Part shown: in pieces, positions 10,969-22,300 of the stretch
Layout: each line of letters starts with the position of its first letter
How positions within the stretch are numbered: the first letter of the stretch is position 1
Source of the DNA: Liolophura sinensis
Taxonomy: Eukaryota > Mollusca > Polyplacophora > Chitonida > Chitonidae
Reading direction: 5' to 3'
NCBI RefSeq assembly: GCF_032854445.1
Contig: NC_088299.1
Coordinates: forward strand, 1-64,000
DNA: 64,000 nt
Translations under genes and position numbers: made by a program
The notes under the pieces: model-generated
The model's input: only the letters and a program-made list of their open reading frames with translations
Databases searched by the model: none
Told to the model about the DNA's origin: nothing

Positions 10969-11204
10969 ACTCCTAACACAAATGAAAATCAGACTTAAAA
11001 TTCAAAAGCAAATTTCCGCACTTAGTCCTCACTTTTATCGTACTGTCAGGCAATTGTACATATGTTGTAAGATGTATGCTTAATTATTTTTATTGTAGTA
11101 TGCAGGCTGTGTGTATCATATATATGTGTTGCCATCATTTGTGTGCATATGCTCGTTACAGAAATATAGGAGTATTATTATAGGAGTATTAGAAACTGAT
11201 CAGT
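10969..11204 (+). other. U2 intergenic spacer
   Basis: This is 236 bp of AT-rich DNA between the 3' end of one U2 gene and the 5' end of the next, both on the plus strand. It should contain the proximal sequence element of the second U2 gene about 55 bp before 11205, but I could not pick one out with confidence. Head-to-tail U2 fragments imply a tandem U2 array. Confidence 0.6.
10985..10993 (+). promoter_or_regulatory. Candidate snRNA 3' box
   Basis: AAAATCAGA fits the core of the snRNA 3' box consensus (AAARNNAGA). It lies 17 nt after the U2 3' end, within the usual range for Pol II snRNA genes. The upstream GTTT part of the consensus is not seen. Its position supports a once-genuine U2 gene rather than a retrocopy. 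Confidence 0.4.
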
Positions 11205-11235
11205 ATCGCTTCTCGGCCTTTTGGGTAGGATCAAG
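11205..11235 (+). ncRNA. U2: U2 snRNA gene, nucleotides 1-31 (3' part displaced)
   Basis: ATCGCTTCTCGGCCTTTTGG followed by GTAGGATCAAG matches U2 nucleotides 1-31 with two substitutions. The sequence then leaves U2 abruptly and becomes the 5' region of the second Keno-like element. The 3' junction of copy 1 is at U2 nucleotide 36, so both copies used the same target site within about 4 nt. Confidence 0.85.
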
Positions 11236-11404
11236 CGAATTCAGTTAGATATCAGTTACGCCTTGCACTCCAGGGCAGCGATATTTATCTGTTAATATTT
11301 GTTTGGAGAGGCTGTTGCCGCTCTGAGCGTCAATCGTTGTGTTCCCGCTTGGCCCAAACCCCAATTGGAGCTGCCCGGGGTAAAGTCAGACCTTACCTTT
11401 CAGA

Positions 11405-12525
11405 ATGGATGCGAGACGGCTGGAGAGAACGGTGAGGGTAACCTTTAACACACACCCCGTGGTGATGTGCATATGCACCTGTTTAATTATTTGACGAAGG
11501 AAGGGAACTTTCCTGTGGATTGTTTTGAAGGTATCGGCCAGTTGCGTGGCTCCAAAGACTGGTATGTGCTATTCCGTTCTGTTGAGTCAGCAAAGAGAGC
11601 TATGGCTCTTGAACCAACCAGCAGCAAGGACTGCGATGGTGGTTTTGTTTTCTCTGTGTTCCTGAAGAGGCATATAAATGTGAGGATTCTGTGGCTCCCT
11701 CTGTCGCTGTCAAAAGAGGTAGTTGACAGATTTGTTGCGTCATACGGAGAAATCCTTTCGTCCAAATTTTCTACCCACAAGATAACAAGCCTCCAAAACG
11801 GGGGAAGGTGGTATAAATTGTCGGTGTCCGTTGACAAGCTGCACACCATTCCGGACATTACGTCAATACATGGTTTTCCTGCCCTGGTCGTTGTTGAAGG
11901 ACGCCCCCCTCTTTGCCTGCGGTGCGAAGGTCGTGGTCACCTCCGTAAAGATGTATGGCGGTGGCCTGCATCAAATGCCGGTCTTTTAAACACGCTACGG
12001 CGGAATGCTCCAAGGCCATCTGGTCTGATCGTCTTCGGGCCAGACAGCCGGCAGGTCAGGACGACGGCCCAGTAGACCCTGTCGAGCGGACAGCCCCCCC
12101 CCCCCCCCCCCACCAAGAAGAGAAGGCGGATGACAGGGATGTTGTCGCCGAAGGGGATGCTCTTCCTTCAGAGGTTGAGGTGCGCGCCTTCCCCGGGCGC
12201 CTCGGAAGTCGATATGGAGGAAGATTCTTCCGACTCCATAGCACCGTCCGAGGATGAAGATCCCGCCTCCAGTCTCCCAATCCCACCCAACCGTGTTGTC
12301 CCCGTTAGACACAGTCAGACGTCAACAGTTGTCAGCCCACTGAAAAGCACAGGAAAGATCTCTGATACGGACTCGTGCAGCTCACCCCAGAACAGCCTCA
12401 CGGGTATGATAAGTGCTGACCTTCCACCCAGTTTCGTCGGCCACGATGACTTGGGCAGCGGAGACGGCCGAAAACGATCTACCGACGACATTTGGGCGCT
12501 ACCTGGAAAGCAAGTCAAACGCTAA
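11405..12525 (+). pseudogene. Keno-like ORF1 (RNA-binding, CCHC knuckles), frameshifted
   Basis: The likely start is MDARRLERTVRV at 11405. A frameshift near 11470-11490 moves into the long frame 11467-12075 (HLFNYLTKEG, WYVLFRS). The first knuckle, CLRCEGRGHLRKD, loses its last Cys to a frameshift near 11952. The second, CIKCRSFKHATAEC, continues in the frame 11955-12257. After a C18 tract (12094-12111) the acidic Pro/Ser-rich C-terminus (MEEDSSDS) continues in a third frame to 12525. This matches the known Tx1 ORF1 plan of an N-terminal domain followed by zinc knuckles. Confidence 0.8.
12094..12111 (+). repeat. Poly-C tract (C18)
   Basis: An uninterrupted run of 18 C falls at the point where the ORF1 reading frame changes. 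It could be a slippage hotspot or an assembly or sequencing length error. Confidence 0.9.
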
Positions 12526-13297
12526 GACAATGGTCATAAGAGTGTATTTCCTCTTTGCTTGTGTTAGTTATCTTTAGTTCTAAGATGTTTCTATTTAAGA
12601 TCTTAAGCTTACATGGCTGTTTCTTATGCTTATGTTTATTGTTAAGTATGGCTAATTTATATTTTCACTCCATTAATTGTAACGGCTTCTTTTCTTATCC
12701 TAAGTTCCCTACGTTGTCTGCTTTTTGTAGCACTTTGAATTTTGACATTGTCTTTCTCCAGGAGACTCATCTGGACTCTACTGGAGTTCAAAAGCAGTGG
12801 GAGTCCCCTGGAGAGGGCAATGTTGTTTTTCTTTTGGTTCTAATTTTAGTTGTGGGGTTGGAATCTTAATCCACCCCCGGTTAACTCTTGAGTTGGGCAA
12901 GATCCATAGGGACTTGTAAGGTCGTTTACTTTGCGTTGATTGTTTCGTTAATAATTTTAAGTTACGTTTAATTTCGGTCTATGCTCCCACTAGGGAGATT
13001 GATAGGCCAGAGTTCTTTCGGTCTTTGGTTCCCTTTTGCGTTTCAAGCCGGCCCATTGTCCTAGCGGGCGACTTTAACTGCATCTTAGATGCTGATATTG
13101 ATAAGGATGGGGGTAACCCGGACCGCGGCTTAGGCGGTTCCGAGGCCCTCAGGTCTTTGTGCTCTGATTTTTCTCTGATTGATAGTTTTCGTTATGTTAA
13201 TCCGAGGGTCCGTTCTTTTTAATGGTCAAATGATTCAGTTTCTTTTTTGCTTGATCGTATTTTCATTTCTTCCTCCTTGGTTAAGTATTTGGTCAAC

Positions 13298-13302
13298 TGT
13301 TA
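13298..13302. repeat. TSD of insertion in Keno-like ORF2, left
   Basis: TGTTA, repeated at 14333-14337. Confidence 0.6.
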
Positions 13303-14332
13303 CGGTATTGAAAACAGCAACAGAAAACAGACTCAGTGACTCAATATTACAATGTTAACAATGCTTTATATATAGAATGAGACGTACAGTTTTACAGACA
13401 GTTAAACAACAACAACTACAACAACAACATACACATCAGTATTACCGGTCTTTACAAGTTTCCAGTTCACCTTTGCATCCCAAGGAATGTATTCCAGGAA
13501 ATCCAACGTAAAGACCATGGGATAACCACACAATTCACAAATTGTCCTAGACAGGTACTTCGCCAGGTTAGCGAACACGAACACAGTACACAGGTTACAC
13601 AGAACTGGAACAGTCAAGCCTTTGAATGACGTCACACCCGCAGAGCACAACACAGGGTAAATACAGGCATGGAGGTATAATCCACTTCAGATCAGTCACA
13701 GCTCCCGCAGAAGCTCACAAACGAGCCGTTCAGAGACGTAGAGTAATGTCACCTTGTGGCAGAACGAACGTCCTTTGCAAAACTGAAAACTTCAGTTTAG
13801 AGTCCTTGACGACCTTGTCGGTCAGGTGAGGTCAGTGTGTTAAACAAATTACACAGTCAACACTGTATAATCATAATAAAGATCCGAACACCAATAAACG
13901 TGACTTCCGCAGAAATTCACATAAATCAGACATCAGTACTACTGTGGTACACAAACGGTGCCGGCATAAAAATCTGTCCTCCCAAATGAAACTGGCATCA
14001 CCAGCTCATATAAATATAATGGACTCGATACGAAAGCGTCGCACACTCTCCTGGCTCCCAGTGGATGCAGCAAAAATACCTTCACTCTGCACAGAAAACA
14101 CGGCTTATATACGTGCCAGGTGGATTCAACTATTCTTAGACACAGAATTAACAGCCAATGAACATCCAGTTAAATAAACAGAGCATTGAACAAGGTGCTT
14201 TCGGCCAGGTCCGCACTGTACATATATAACAGGGCCTGTTATGCTTATAACATATAACACAAAGGTCCGCAGACTAACAGTACTGGAAGACGTTAAATAG
14301 TCATACATAACATCAACTCAGACATTTCAGTT
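13303..14332. mobile_element. 1,030 bp insertion in Keno-like ORF2, possible solo LTR
   Basis: The segment is flanked by TGTTA on both sides (13298-13302 and 14333-14337). Removing it and one TGTTA rejoins the two halves of the EN coding region in the same frame, with one stop at the scar. It has no long ORF and no terminal inverted repeats that I can see. A 5 bp duplication fits an LTR element. On the minus strand a TATATAAG motif sits about 220 nt into the segment. The ends do not read TG...CA, so the class is uncertain. A (CAA)n-rich stretch is at 13404-13430. Confidence 0.65.
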
Positions 14333-14337
14333 TGTTA
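14333..14337. repeat. TSD of insertion in Keno-like ORF2, right
   Basis: TGTTA, the partner of 13298-13302. Confidence 0.6.
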
Positions 14338-17148
14338 AATTTCTGATCATTCCTTTGTTAATGCCATTTTGGTTTCCCTCCCGTCGGCGGTGGTTGGGCC
14401 GGGCTACTGGCACTGTAACGTCAATGTCCTGTCTGACCCCGACTTTCCGGAGGATTTTTTAGACTTATGGTCTGTCTTTTCGGATTCTGCAGACCATTCC
14501 TATTCCTGGTCGGAGGAATTTAAACATGAAGTTAAGTTGCTTATTATTTCTCACAGTCGTAGGTTATCAAAAATGAAAAATGCTAGCATTCGCCTTCTCC
14601 GCAAACAAATTTCGGAACTTCTGGCCTCTGACCCTACCTCCCCGTCTTTTTCGGATCTGAACAGTGAATTAAACGATTTAGTTGTTTCATTTAATTTTGG
14701 CGTCAAAATCAGATCAAAAGCCGTTAAGTTTAATTTCGACGACAAGCCCTCCCGTTTCTTTTTTAATAAGGAGAAGGCTAGAGCCCAACGTAAAGTCTTT
14801 GATTTTCTTACCGTTGATGGTTCTGTTTCTGATCAGTTGGAATTGATTTCCGCCGTCCGGTCTTTTTATTCTTCCTTATTTTCGGCAGAGCCAGTTATAG
14901 ATACTTACCTTGATTATTTCTTTTCTGATTTGCCTTTGTTGTCTCTGGCGGAGTCCGAATTACTTGAGGGTCCTATTACCCTTGTGGAGGTGCTGGCTGC
15001 GCTGGCGGGGATGAAGGACTTTTCTTCCCCTGGATCGGACGGCTTGCCCCAAGAGTTCTATTCTTTATTTCTCGATGTAATTGGTCCCGATTTAATTATT
15101 TACCTCAATCGTTGTTTTGATGAGTTTAAACTGTGTGATTCGCAATCGTCATGCTACATCTCTCTCATTTGTAAGGACGCCAGCCAGGCCGACAACCTAA
15201 AATACTGGCGTCCAATATCTTTACCCAATTTAGACTGTAAAATTATCTCTAAAGTTCTATGTAATCGTTTAAATACTGTAATGTCCGCTTTGGTTCACCC
15301 GGAGCAGACTGGTTCTGTTCCGGGCAGATCTATTTTAGATAATTGTCACCTGCTTAGAAATATTATTGATTATGTAGATTCCAAAGATAGTCCTGCTTTG
15401 TTTTTATGTATTGATAATGAGAAGGCCTTCGATCGTGTCTCTCACGAGTACCTCTTTCGGCTATTAGAAGTTTATAATTTTGGCCCCTCGTTTCGGCGCT
15501 GGATCAAACTCCTGTATTCGGAGTCAAAAGCCTCGGTTTTGGTAAACGGTTTTATTTCGCATCAGTTTGCGCTGTCTAGGGGCGCCCACCAGGGGTGTGC
15601 ACTAAGCCCTTTGCTTTATGTGCTCTCTTTGGAACCCCTCCTTAATAAAACTCGTACAAAGCCCGAAATTGAAGGAGTTAAACCTCCAGGAACCCAAAAG
15701 GCTGTCAAATCCCTCACATCAAGGCCTTCAGTTATCCATGTAATTAATTTATGTAATCTTTTTGGATTTGGTTTGGGTTCTAAAATCAACTTCATTAAAA
15801 CGTATGGGTTATGGCTCGGCCGATGGTCACACTCGGTCGAGCCTACACTATATAATGTTAAGATGTTCAACAACACCAAGAAAATTCTTGGTTGTCACTT
15901 AGGCTCTGCTAACGTGAGTTGTATTCAAGAGGGTAATTGGCGGCCGCTAATAGATAAGGTGCAAAATGTCTTTAATCTATGGAAAAACAGGCATTTGTCC
16001 TTTAAAGGCCGCACTGTATTAATCAATGTATTAGGTTTATCCAAACTGTGGTACGTTGGCTCTATTTTGCCCCTCTCCCAAGAGTATCTTAAGTTGCTTA
16101 ATCATTCAGTTTTCCAGTTCTTTTGAGGTGGCACTCATGAGTGCCTAAAGAGGGAGGTCTTATTTAATCCAGTCTCTTCTGGGGGTTTTGGTTTGGTTCA
16201 TATCCCTTCTAAGTTAAAAGCGTTTCACCTTATGCATCTAAAACGTTTAGTTTGTTTATTTCAGTCGGAGGAGTGCCCCATGTGGTGCTATTTCGCAATT
16301 TATTGGGTAGGTCTTCAGCTACGTGGCTTTTGTCCTTTTGCCAGTAATTTAATTCCCCATTCTACTTCTGTCCCTTTGTTTTACCAGAATGCCCTCGCGG
16401 CATTCTCAGAGTTTGTTCTGTTATCCCCTGATGCCGATGTGTTATCTTTTTCATCTATAAAAGCCTATGCTGTCTTTGTTTCCCCCGTATGTGTTCAGCC
16501 CCCTGTTAAACTGTTCCCCAATATTGATTTTATCTGTGTTTAAGAATGTAAATGTAAATATTTTAGAAAATAACGTAAAGAACTTTTTGTTTAGGCTTGT
16601 AAATAGGATCTTGTATAGACGGTGCTTCTTAAACAAAATTTGTAGAGAGCCCCGTCGTTATTTATGCTTATTTTGTGGTGCTCATTGGGAAACCATTGAG
16701 CACCTATTCTTTTCTTGCACTTTTCTTCGCCCCTTATGGGATTATCTCTCTGATTTAATTGAACGTTTGACTAATTTCTGTTCGTTTCTCGCTCCAAACT
16801 GTTGTGTTCTCTGTTTTCACACCTTGTGACAACAGATTTTATAATGATTTCTTTCTGTTCCTTATTTCTCAGTTGAAGTGGATCGTGTGGAAGTGTAGGA
16901 ATGAGCGAAAGCATCATCGCCGCACTTTCAGTCGATCCCGCGTTATTTCTCTCTTTGAGTCCTCAGTTCGTTCTCGTATTCGTGTTGAGTTTCACCGTTT
17001 ACCTGTCCCTCAGTTCCTTAACCAGTGGTCCTGTGACCTTTGCTTATGCTTCTTTAATAAAAATAATGAATTAGAATTTTTGCTTTCATTGCATGTGGAA
17101 TACCTTTGTAATATTTTACATGTATTGTATATATACCTTTGTAATTTT

Positions 17149-17210
17149 AGCCTTCAAATAAATTATCACAACATCGTTAGCGATGCTGTCAAATAAATCA
17201 TATATAGAAT
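17149..17210 (-). mobile_element. I-group LINE fragment K (last ORF2 codons)
   Basis: About 60 bp match the end of LINE ORF2 (GCCTTCAAATAAATT, then CAACATCG and GCGATGCTGTCAAATAAATC). The 3'UTR and tail are missing. Its left side is fused directly to the Keno-like 3' region and its right side is cut by the tail of copy G. It is a recombination scar rather than a clean insertion. Confidence 0.75.
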
Positions 17211-17461
17211 AAATGAATGAATGATTATGGCTTAACGCCACATCGGCAATATTTCAGCCATATCGTGGCGAGAACAAGGTGAAAGCAAGAGACGGTTAAG
17301 GTTTTCGATCTGATAATATGAACACCAAAAGTAAAACAAAAAGTACAGACGTGATTAAAATCGAATGAAAGAAAAATAAGATTTAAAACTCGAAAACCAA
17401 GGTTATAATACATGTATAAATATATATAACTGTTTATCTATAGATATTTGACAATTAAAAT

Positions 17462-19130
17462 TTATATTTTATGATATAGGCCAATGGCCTTCAAATAATT
17501 TATGACAACATCGCCAGCGATGCTGTCAAATAAATCATATACAGAATTGACTGTGTAGAATCTCTGCCGAACATGGGCAAAGTCGGCACAGTCAACCAGA
17601 ATATGTTTGATGCCATATTGAGCATCACATCCAACACACTCGGGAGCACTGCTCCCATCCAAGATGAAATTGTGTGTTAGACGAGAATGTCCAATACGGC
17701 ACCTGGTTAAAACGACTTGGTCTCTACGAGACATATCAAGTGTATATGAATTATAGCCAGTGACAGGATGAATGACATGAAGTTTATTGTAAACCTGCAG
17801 ATCCCATTCACCCTGCCAAAGGCGACGAATATATTTAAGAATATTAGACTTAAAATCATTATATGGTATTTTAACTTTCGACAAAGGTTTTGTAAGGGCA
17901 GCTTTTGCCTCCCTGTCCACGACTGTGTTTCCATGGATACCAACATGACTTGGTATCCAACAGAATAGGATATCTTTACCTCTTTTAATTAGTTTTCGGT
18001 GTATGGCTAATATTTCGAAGATCAACGGATTTTTAAATTTATTATTCTGTATTGCCAAAAGGCTGGAAAGCGAGTCACTGCATATTACAGCCCTCTGAGC
18101 ATGCCCAAAAGAGACATATGATAAGGCCAGGAGTATAGCCCTGGCCTCTGCAGAAAAGATTGAAGACGAGGATGGAAGACGAAGAGAAGCAACTCGCTGC
18201 TCTAAGACAGCTGCAGCTGCAACCCTATCCCCATCCTTTGACCCATCAGTATATATAAATTTATAATCCGAATATTTAGCCTTAATTTCAGCAAAACCTT
18301 GCTGAATTATAAGAGGATTTGTATTTGATTTATTATATTTACGTAGATCAAATATAAATTTAGGTTGTGGAAAAAGCCATGGTGGGGACTCCGGAAAAGA
18401 CACCTGAGCTATGTCCCCAAGTTTAATGTTGGCTTCCACAATATGGTCCCTAACACGAACACCGAACGAAGGGATCTTGTTAGAACATTTATTATATTTG
18501 TCTACATATGATGGATTGAAAACACAGTCGTAGGCAGGGTTTGTTGGATAATCTTTAATATTTGCAGCATATTGAAGGCTCAGTTTTACACGCCTGTGAT
18601 GTAAAGAAGGCTCGTTAGCCTCTACGTATAAACTTTCTACTGGTGAGGTTCTAAAAGCACCAAGGCTGAGCCTCAAACCTTGGTGATGGACCGGATCCAA
18701 CATTTTATTATACGACTTCCTAGCGGAACCGTAAATGATGGATCCATAATCCATTTTAGACCTCACCAGAGAACGATATAAATTAAGTAAAACTAATCGG
18801 TCAGCACCCCAATCGGTGCTAGACACGACCTTAATTATATCGAGAGCCTTAGTACATTTAGCCTTAATCATTTTAATATGAGGTATAAAAGATAGTTTAC
18901 TATCAAATATTATACCTAAAAATTTAGTTTCTCCAACAATTTTTACCTGTTTACCACAAAAATTAAGCTCAGGGTCAAGATGAAGTTTCCGTTTATTACA
19001 AAAATGCATACCGACGGTTTTAGACGTTGAAAATCTAAAACCGTTTTCAGTTGCCCATTTCTCGATCTTATTGAGACAAAGCTGCAACTGAAGTTTAATA
19101 TTATTTATATTTTTAGCTCGGTAGCATATG
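17462..19130 (-). pseudogene. LINE copy G ORF2: end of RT, RNase H, C-terminal CCHC
   Basis: The frame is open from 17462 through the F insertion point. It begins just after the YVDD box (CYRAKN) and covers RT motif D (ENGFRFSTSKT), the connection region, RNase H (YTDGSKDGD, FSAEARA, CSDSLS, HVGIHGNTVVDREA) and the knuckle CVGCDAQYGIKHILVDC. The stop is at 17462. The catalytic YVDD region lies in the piece at 25045-25250, separated by copy F. Confidence 0.88.
19119..19130 (-). repeat. TSD of copy F, left
   Basis: CGGTAGCATATG, repeated exactly at 25033-25044. One more A could belong to either the duplication or the tail. Confidence 0.92.
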
Positions 19131-19386
19131 AATGAATGAATGAATGATTATGGCTTAACGCCACATCGGCAATATTTCAGCCATATCGTGGCGAGAACAA
19201 GGTGAAAACGCGAGGCGGTAGAGGTTTTCGACATGATAATATAAACATCAAAAGAAAAGCAAAAAGTACAGACATGTTTAAAATCGTATAAAAGAAAATT
19301 AAGAGTTAAAACTCGAAAACCAGGGTTATAGTACATGTATAAATATATATAACTGTTTATCTATAGATATTTATGACAATTAAAAT

Positions 19387-22300
19387 TTATATTCTATGAT
19401 ATAGGCCAACGGCCCTCAAATAATTTATGACAACATCGCCAGCGATGCTGTCAAATAAATCATATATAGAGTTGACCGTGTAGAATCTCTGCCGAACATG
19501 GGCAAAGTCTACACAGTCAACCAGAATATGTTTGATGCCATATTGAGCATCACATCCAACACACTCGGGAGCACTGCTCCCATCCAAGATGAAATTGTGT
19601 GTCAGATGAGAATGTCCAATACGGCATCTGGTTAAAACTTGGTCTCTACGAGACATATTAAGTGTATATGAATTATAGCCAATGACCGGATGAATAGCAT
19701 GCAGTTTATTATGGGCCTGCAAGTTCCATTCACCCTGCCAAAGGCAACGAATATATTTAAGAATATTGGACTTCATGTCAGTATAAGGGATTTTTATCTT
19801 GGATATGGGTTTATTTAGGGCAGCTTTCGCCTCCCTGTCTGCGACGGTGTTTCCATGGATACCAATATGACTTGGTATCCAGCAGAATATAATATCTTTA
19901 CCTCTTCTAATTAATTTCCTATGTATAGCTAAAATTTGAAGGATCAAGGGATTTTTAAATTTATTATTCTGTATTGCCAATAAGCAAGACAACGAGTCCG
20001 TGCATATCATTGCCCTCTGGGCACACCCAGAAGAAACATATGATAAGGCCAGGAGTATAGCTCTGGCCTCGGCAGAGAATAATGAAGAAGAGGATGGAAG
20101 ACGAAAGGAAGAGACCCGCTGCTCCATGACAGCCGCAGTCGCAACCCTGTCCCCATCCTTCGACCCATCAGTATATATAAATTTATAATCCGTATAATTA
20201 GCTTTAATTTCAGCAAAACCTTGCTGAATTATAAGAGGATTTATATTCGATTTATTATATTTACGTAGATCAAATATTAGTTTTGGTTGTGGGAGAAGCC
20301 ATGGAGGAGACTCCGGAAAAGACACCGGAGCTATATCCTCCAGCTTGATGTTACCTCCCACAATATGGTCCTGTATACGAAGACCGAACGAAGGGATCTT
20401 GTTAGGACATTTAGTATATTTGTCTACATATAATGGATTGAAAACACAGTCGTAGGCAGGGTTTGTTGGATGAGCTTTAAGCTTTGTACTATATTGAAGG
20501 CTTAGTTTTATACGTCGGTGATATAAAGAAGGTTCATTAGCCTCCACGTATAAACTTTCTACTGGTGAGGTTCTAAAAGCACCAAGGCTGAGCCTCAAAC
20601 CTTGGTGATGAACAGGATCCAACATTTTAATGTACGACTTCCTAGCGGAACCGTAAATGATGGATCCATAGTCCAATTTAGACCTCACCAGAGAACGATA
20701 TAAATTAAGTAAAACTGATCGGTCAGCACCCCAATCGGTGCTAGACACGACCTTAATTATATCAAGAGCCTTTGTACACTTAGCTTTAAGCATTTTAAGA
20801 TGAGGTATAAAGGATAGCTTACTATCAAATACTATACCTAAATATTTTGTTTCTCCAACAATTTTCACCTGTTTACCACAAAAATTAAGCTCAGGGTCAA
20901 GATGAAGTTTCCGTTTATTACAAAAATGCATACCGACGGTTTTAGACGTTGAAAATCTAAAACCGTTTTCAGTTGCCCATTTCTCGATTTTATTGAGACA
21001 AAGCTGCAACTGACGTTCGATATTATTCATATTCTTAGCTCGGTAGCATATAAGGAAATCATCGACGTATAAAGAACCCTCTGTGCCAGATGTTAATGTT
21101 TTTGCTAGGCTATTTATTTTTATGCTAAACAGAGTTGGTGATAGAATGCTGCCCTGGGGTACACCCATTTCCTGCTCATAAGAGTCAGAAAGAGTGGACC
21201 CCACCCGTACCCTAAACTGACGATCGGATAAAAATTGAGATATAAATAAAGGTAAGCGACCTTTAAGACCCATATCCGCGATGTCTTTTAAAATACCATA
21301 TTTCCATGTGGTGTCGTAGGCCTTTTCAAGGTCAAAAAATATGGACACCACATGTTCGTTATTGATGAAGCCATCGCGAATAAAGGTTTCAAATCGAACA
21401 AGGTGATCCATAGTGGATCTACCTTGACGAAAACCGCACTGAATATTAGAAAGTAACTTGTTGGTTTCACGAAACCAAACAAGTCTATCATTAATCATCC
21501 GTTCCATAGTCTTACAGACACAGCTGGTAAAAGCTATGGGACGGTAATTATTTGGATCAGTATGATCCTTACCCGGTTTGTGAACCGAGATAATACACGC
21601 CTCCCTCCATGACGGTGGAAAATTACCAGTTATCCAAATATCATTAATCAAGTCCAAGAGAGTCTCCAGTGGCTCAGGTGGTAAATGGTTCAGAAACTTA
21701 TAATATACATTATCAGGACCACAAGCAGTATCGTGGGCCTTTTTTAATGCAGTCTTAAGTTCCTCGATATTAAAAGGACAATTATAATCTTCTAAATTTT
21801 TAGAAGAAAAGGGCAATTTAGTTTTCTCCTTCTGGTTTTTAATATATTGGAATTTTTTAGTGTAATTCTCAGAAGAAGATTTGTTGGAAATTGTCTCAGC
21901 TAATTTATTGGCTATATCAGATGGAGAGGTTAATATATTATCTTCATCATCTTTTAAATGCTGGACTTTGGCTTTATTATTTTTGCCCTTAAGTTTCTGA
22001 ACCATGTTCCAGACCTTACGCATGGGTGTTTTTGACGTAATGCCTGAAACAAAGTTCCGCCAACAAGATCGTCTCTTGGGACTTGAGTAACCGACGAGCC
22101 TTAGCTCTAAAATTACGAACCTGGTTTAAGTTGTTATCAGTAGGACAATGATTAAATCTTCGTTTAGTCTTTTTACGGTCCTTTATGGCTTTACGACAGT
22201 CATTGTCGTACCAGGGTTTGCTTTTGGATTGTGGATTCGTCGAGGTCTTAGGGATAGTTCTGTCAGCCGCTTGTAAAACAAGCTCATTAAATTTTAATAT

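Larger units (their letters stand above)
12648..17096 (+). pseudogene. Keno-like ORF2: endonuclease-RT, interrupted and inactivated
   Basis: The start is MANLYFHSINCNG at 12648. Endonuclease motifs LQETHLD and LAGDFNCILD sit in two frames, 12648-12869 and 13025-13222. A 1,030 bp insertion then splits ISSSLVKYLVNC from SDHSFVNAI. RT runs in one frame from 14338 to 16126 (RT core SPGSDGLPQEF, WRPISL, CIDNEKAFDRV, GAHQGCALSPLLY). The expected YxDD box between KPPGTQKAVK and GLWLGRW is absent (in-frame loss of roughly a dozen residues). The C-terminal knuckle CLFCGAHWETIEHLFFSC is in the frame 16467-16829, and the end is in the frame 16804-17096. The protein is catalytically dead. Confidence 0.85.
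11236..17148 (+). mobile_element. Keno-like Tx1-clade LINE, copy 2, full 5' end, 3' end lost
   Basis: The element starts at U2 nucleotide 31. It carries a 5'UTR, ORF1 with CCHC knuckles, and ORF2 with AP endonuclease, RT and a C-terminal CCHC, without RNase H, as is usual in the Tx1 clade. It is about 4.9 kb after removing the 1,030 bp insertion at 13303-14332. The 3'UTR is replaced at about 17149 by a fragment of the I-group LINE, so its own 3' junction with U2 is not present. Multiple frameshifts mark it as a decayed copy. Confidence 0.82.
17211..19130 (-). mobile_element. I-group LINE copy G, 3' part
   Basis: The (CATT)n tail (17211-17224), 3'UTR and the last 550 codons of ORF2 are present. 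At 19130 it is interrupted by copy F and resumes at 25045 after the duplicated target (CGGTAGCATATG). Confidence 0.9.

Noticed and set aside
11995-12312. Minus ORFs with poly-Gly opposite the C18 tract
   Set aside because: They arise from the poly-C run and GC-rich ORF1 antisense sequence of the Keno-like element.
13402-13653. Minus ORF of 83 codons in the Keno insertion
   Set aside because: It begins in a low-complexity (GTT)n stretch and has no recognisable domain; probably chance.
20000-20188. Antisense ORF over RNase H (MHIIALWAHPEE type), repeated at 26134 and 53992
   Set aside because: It is a shadow of the RNase H coding frame and shows no family similarity or separate signals.
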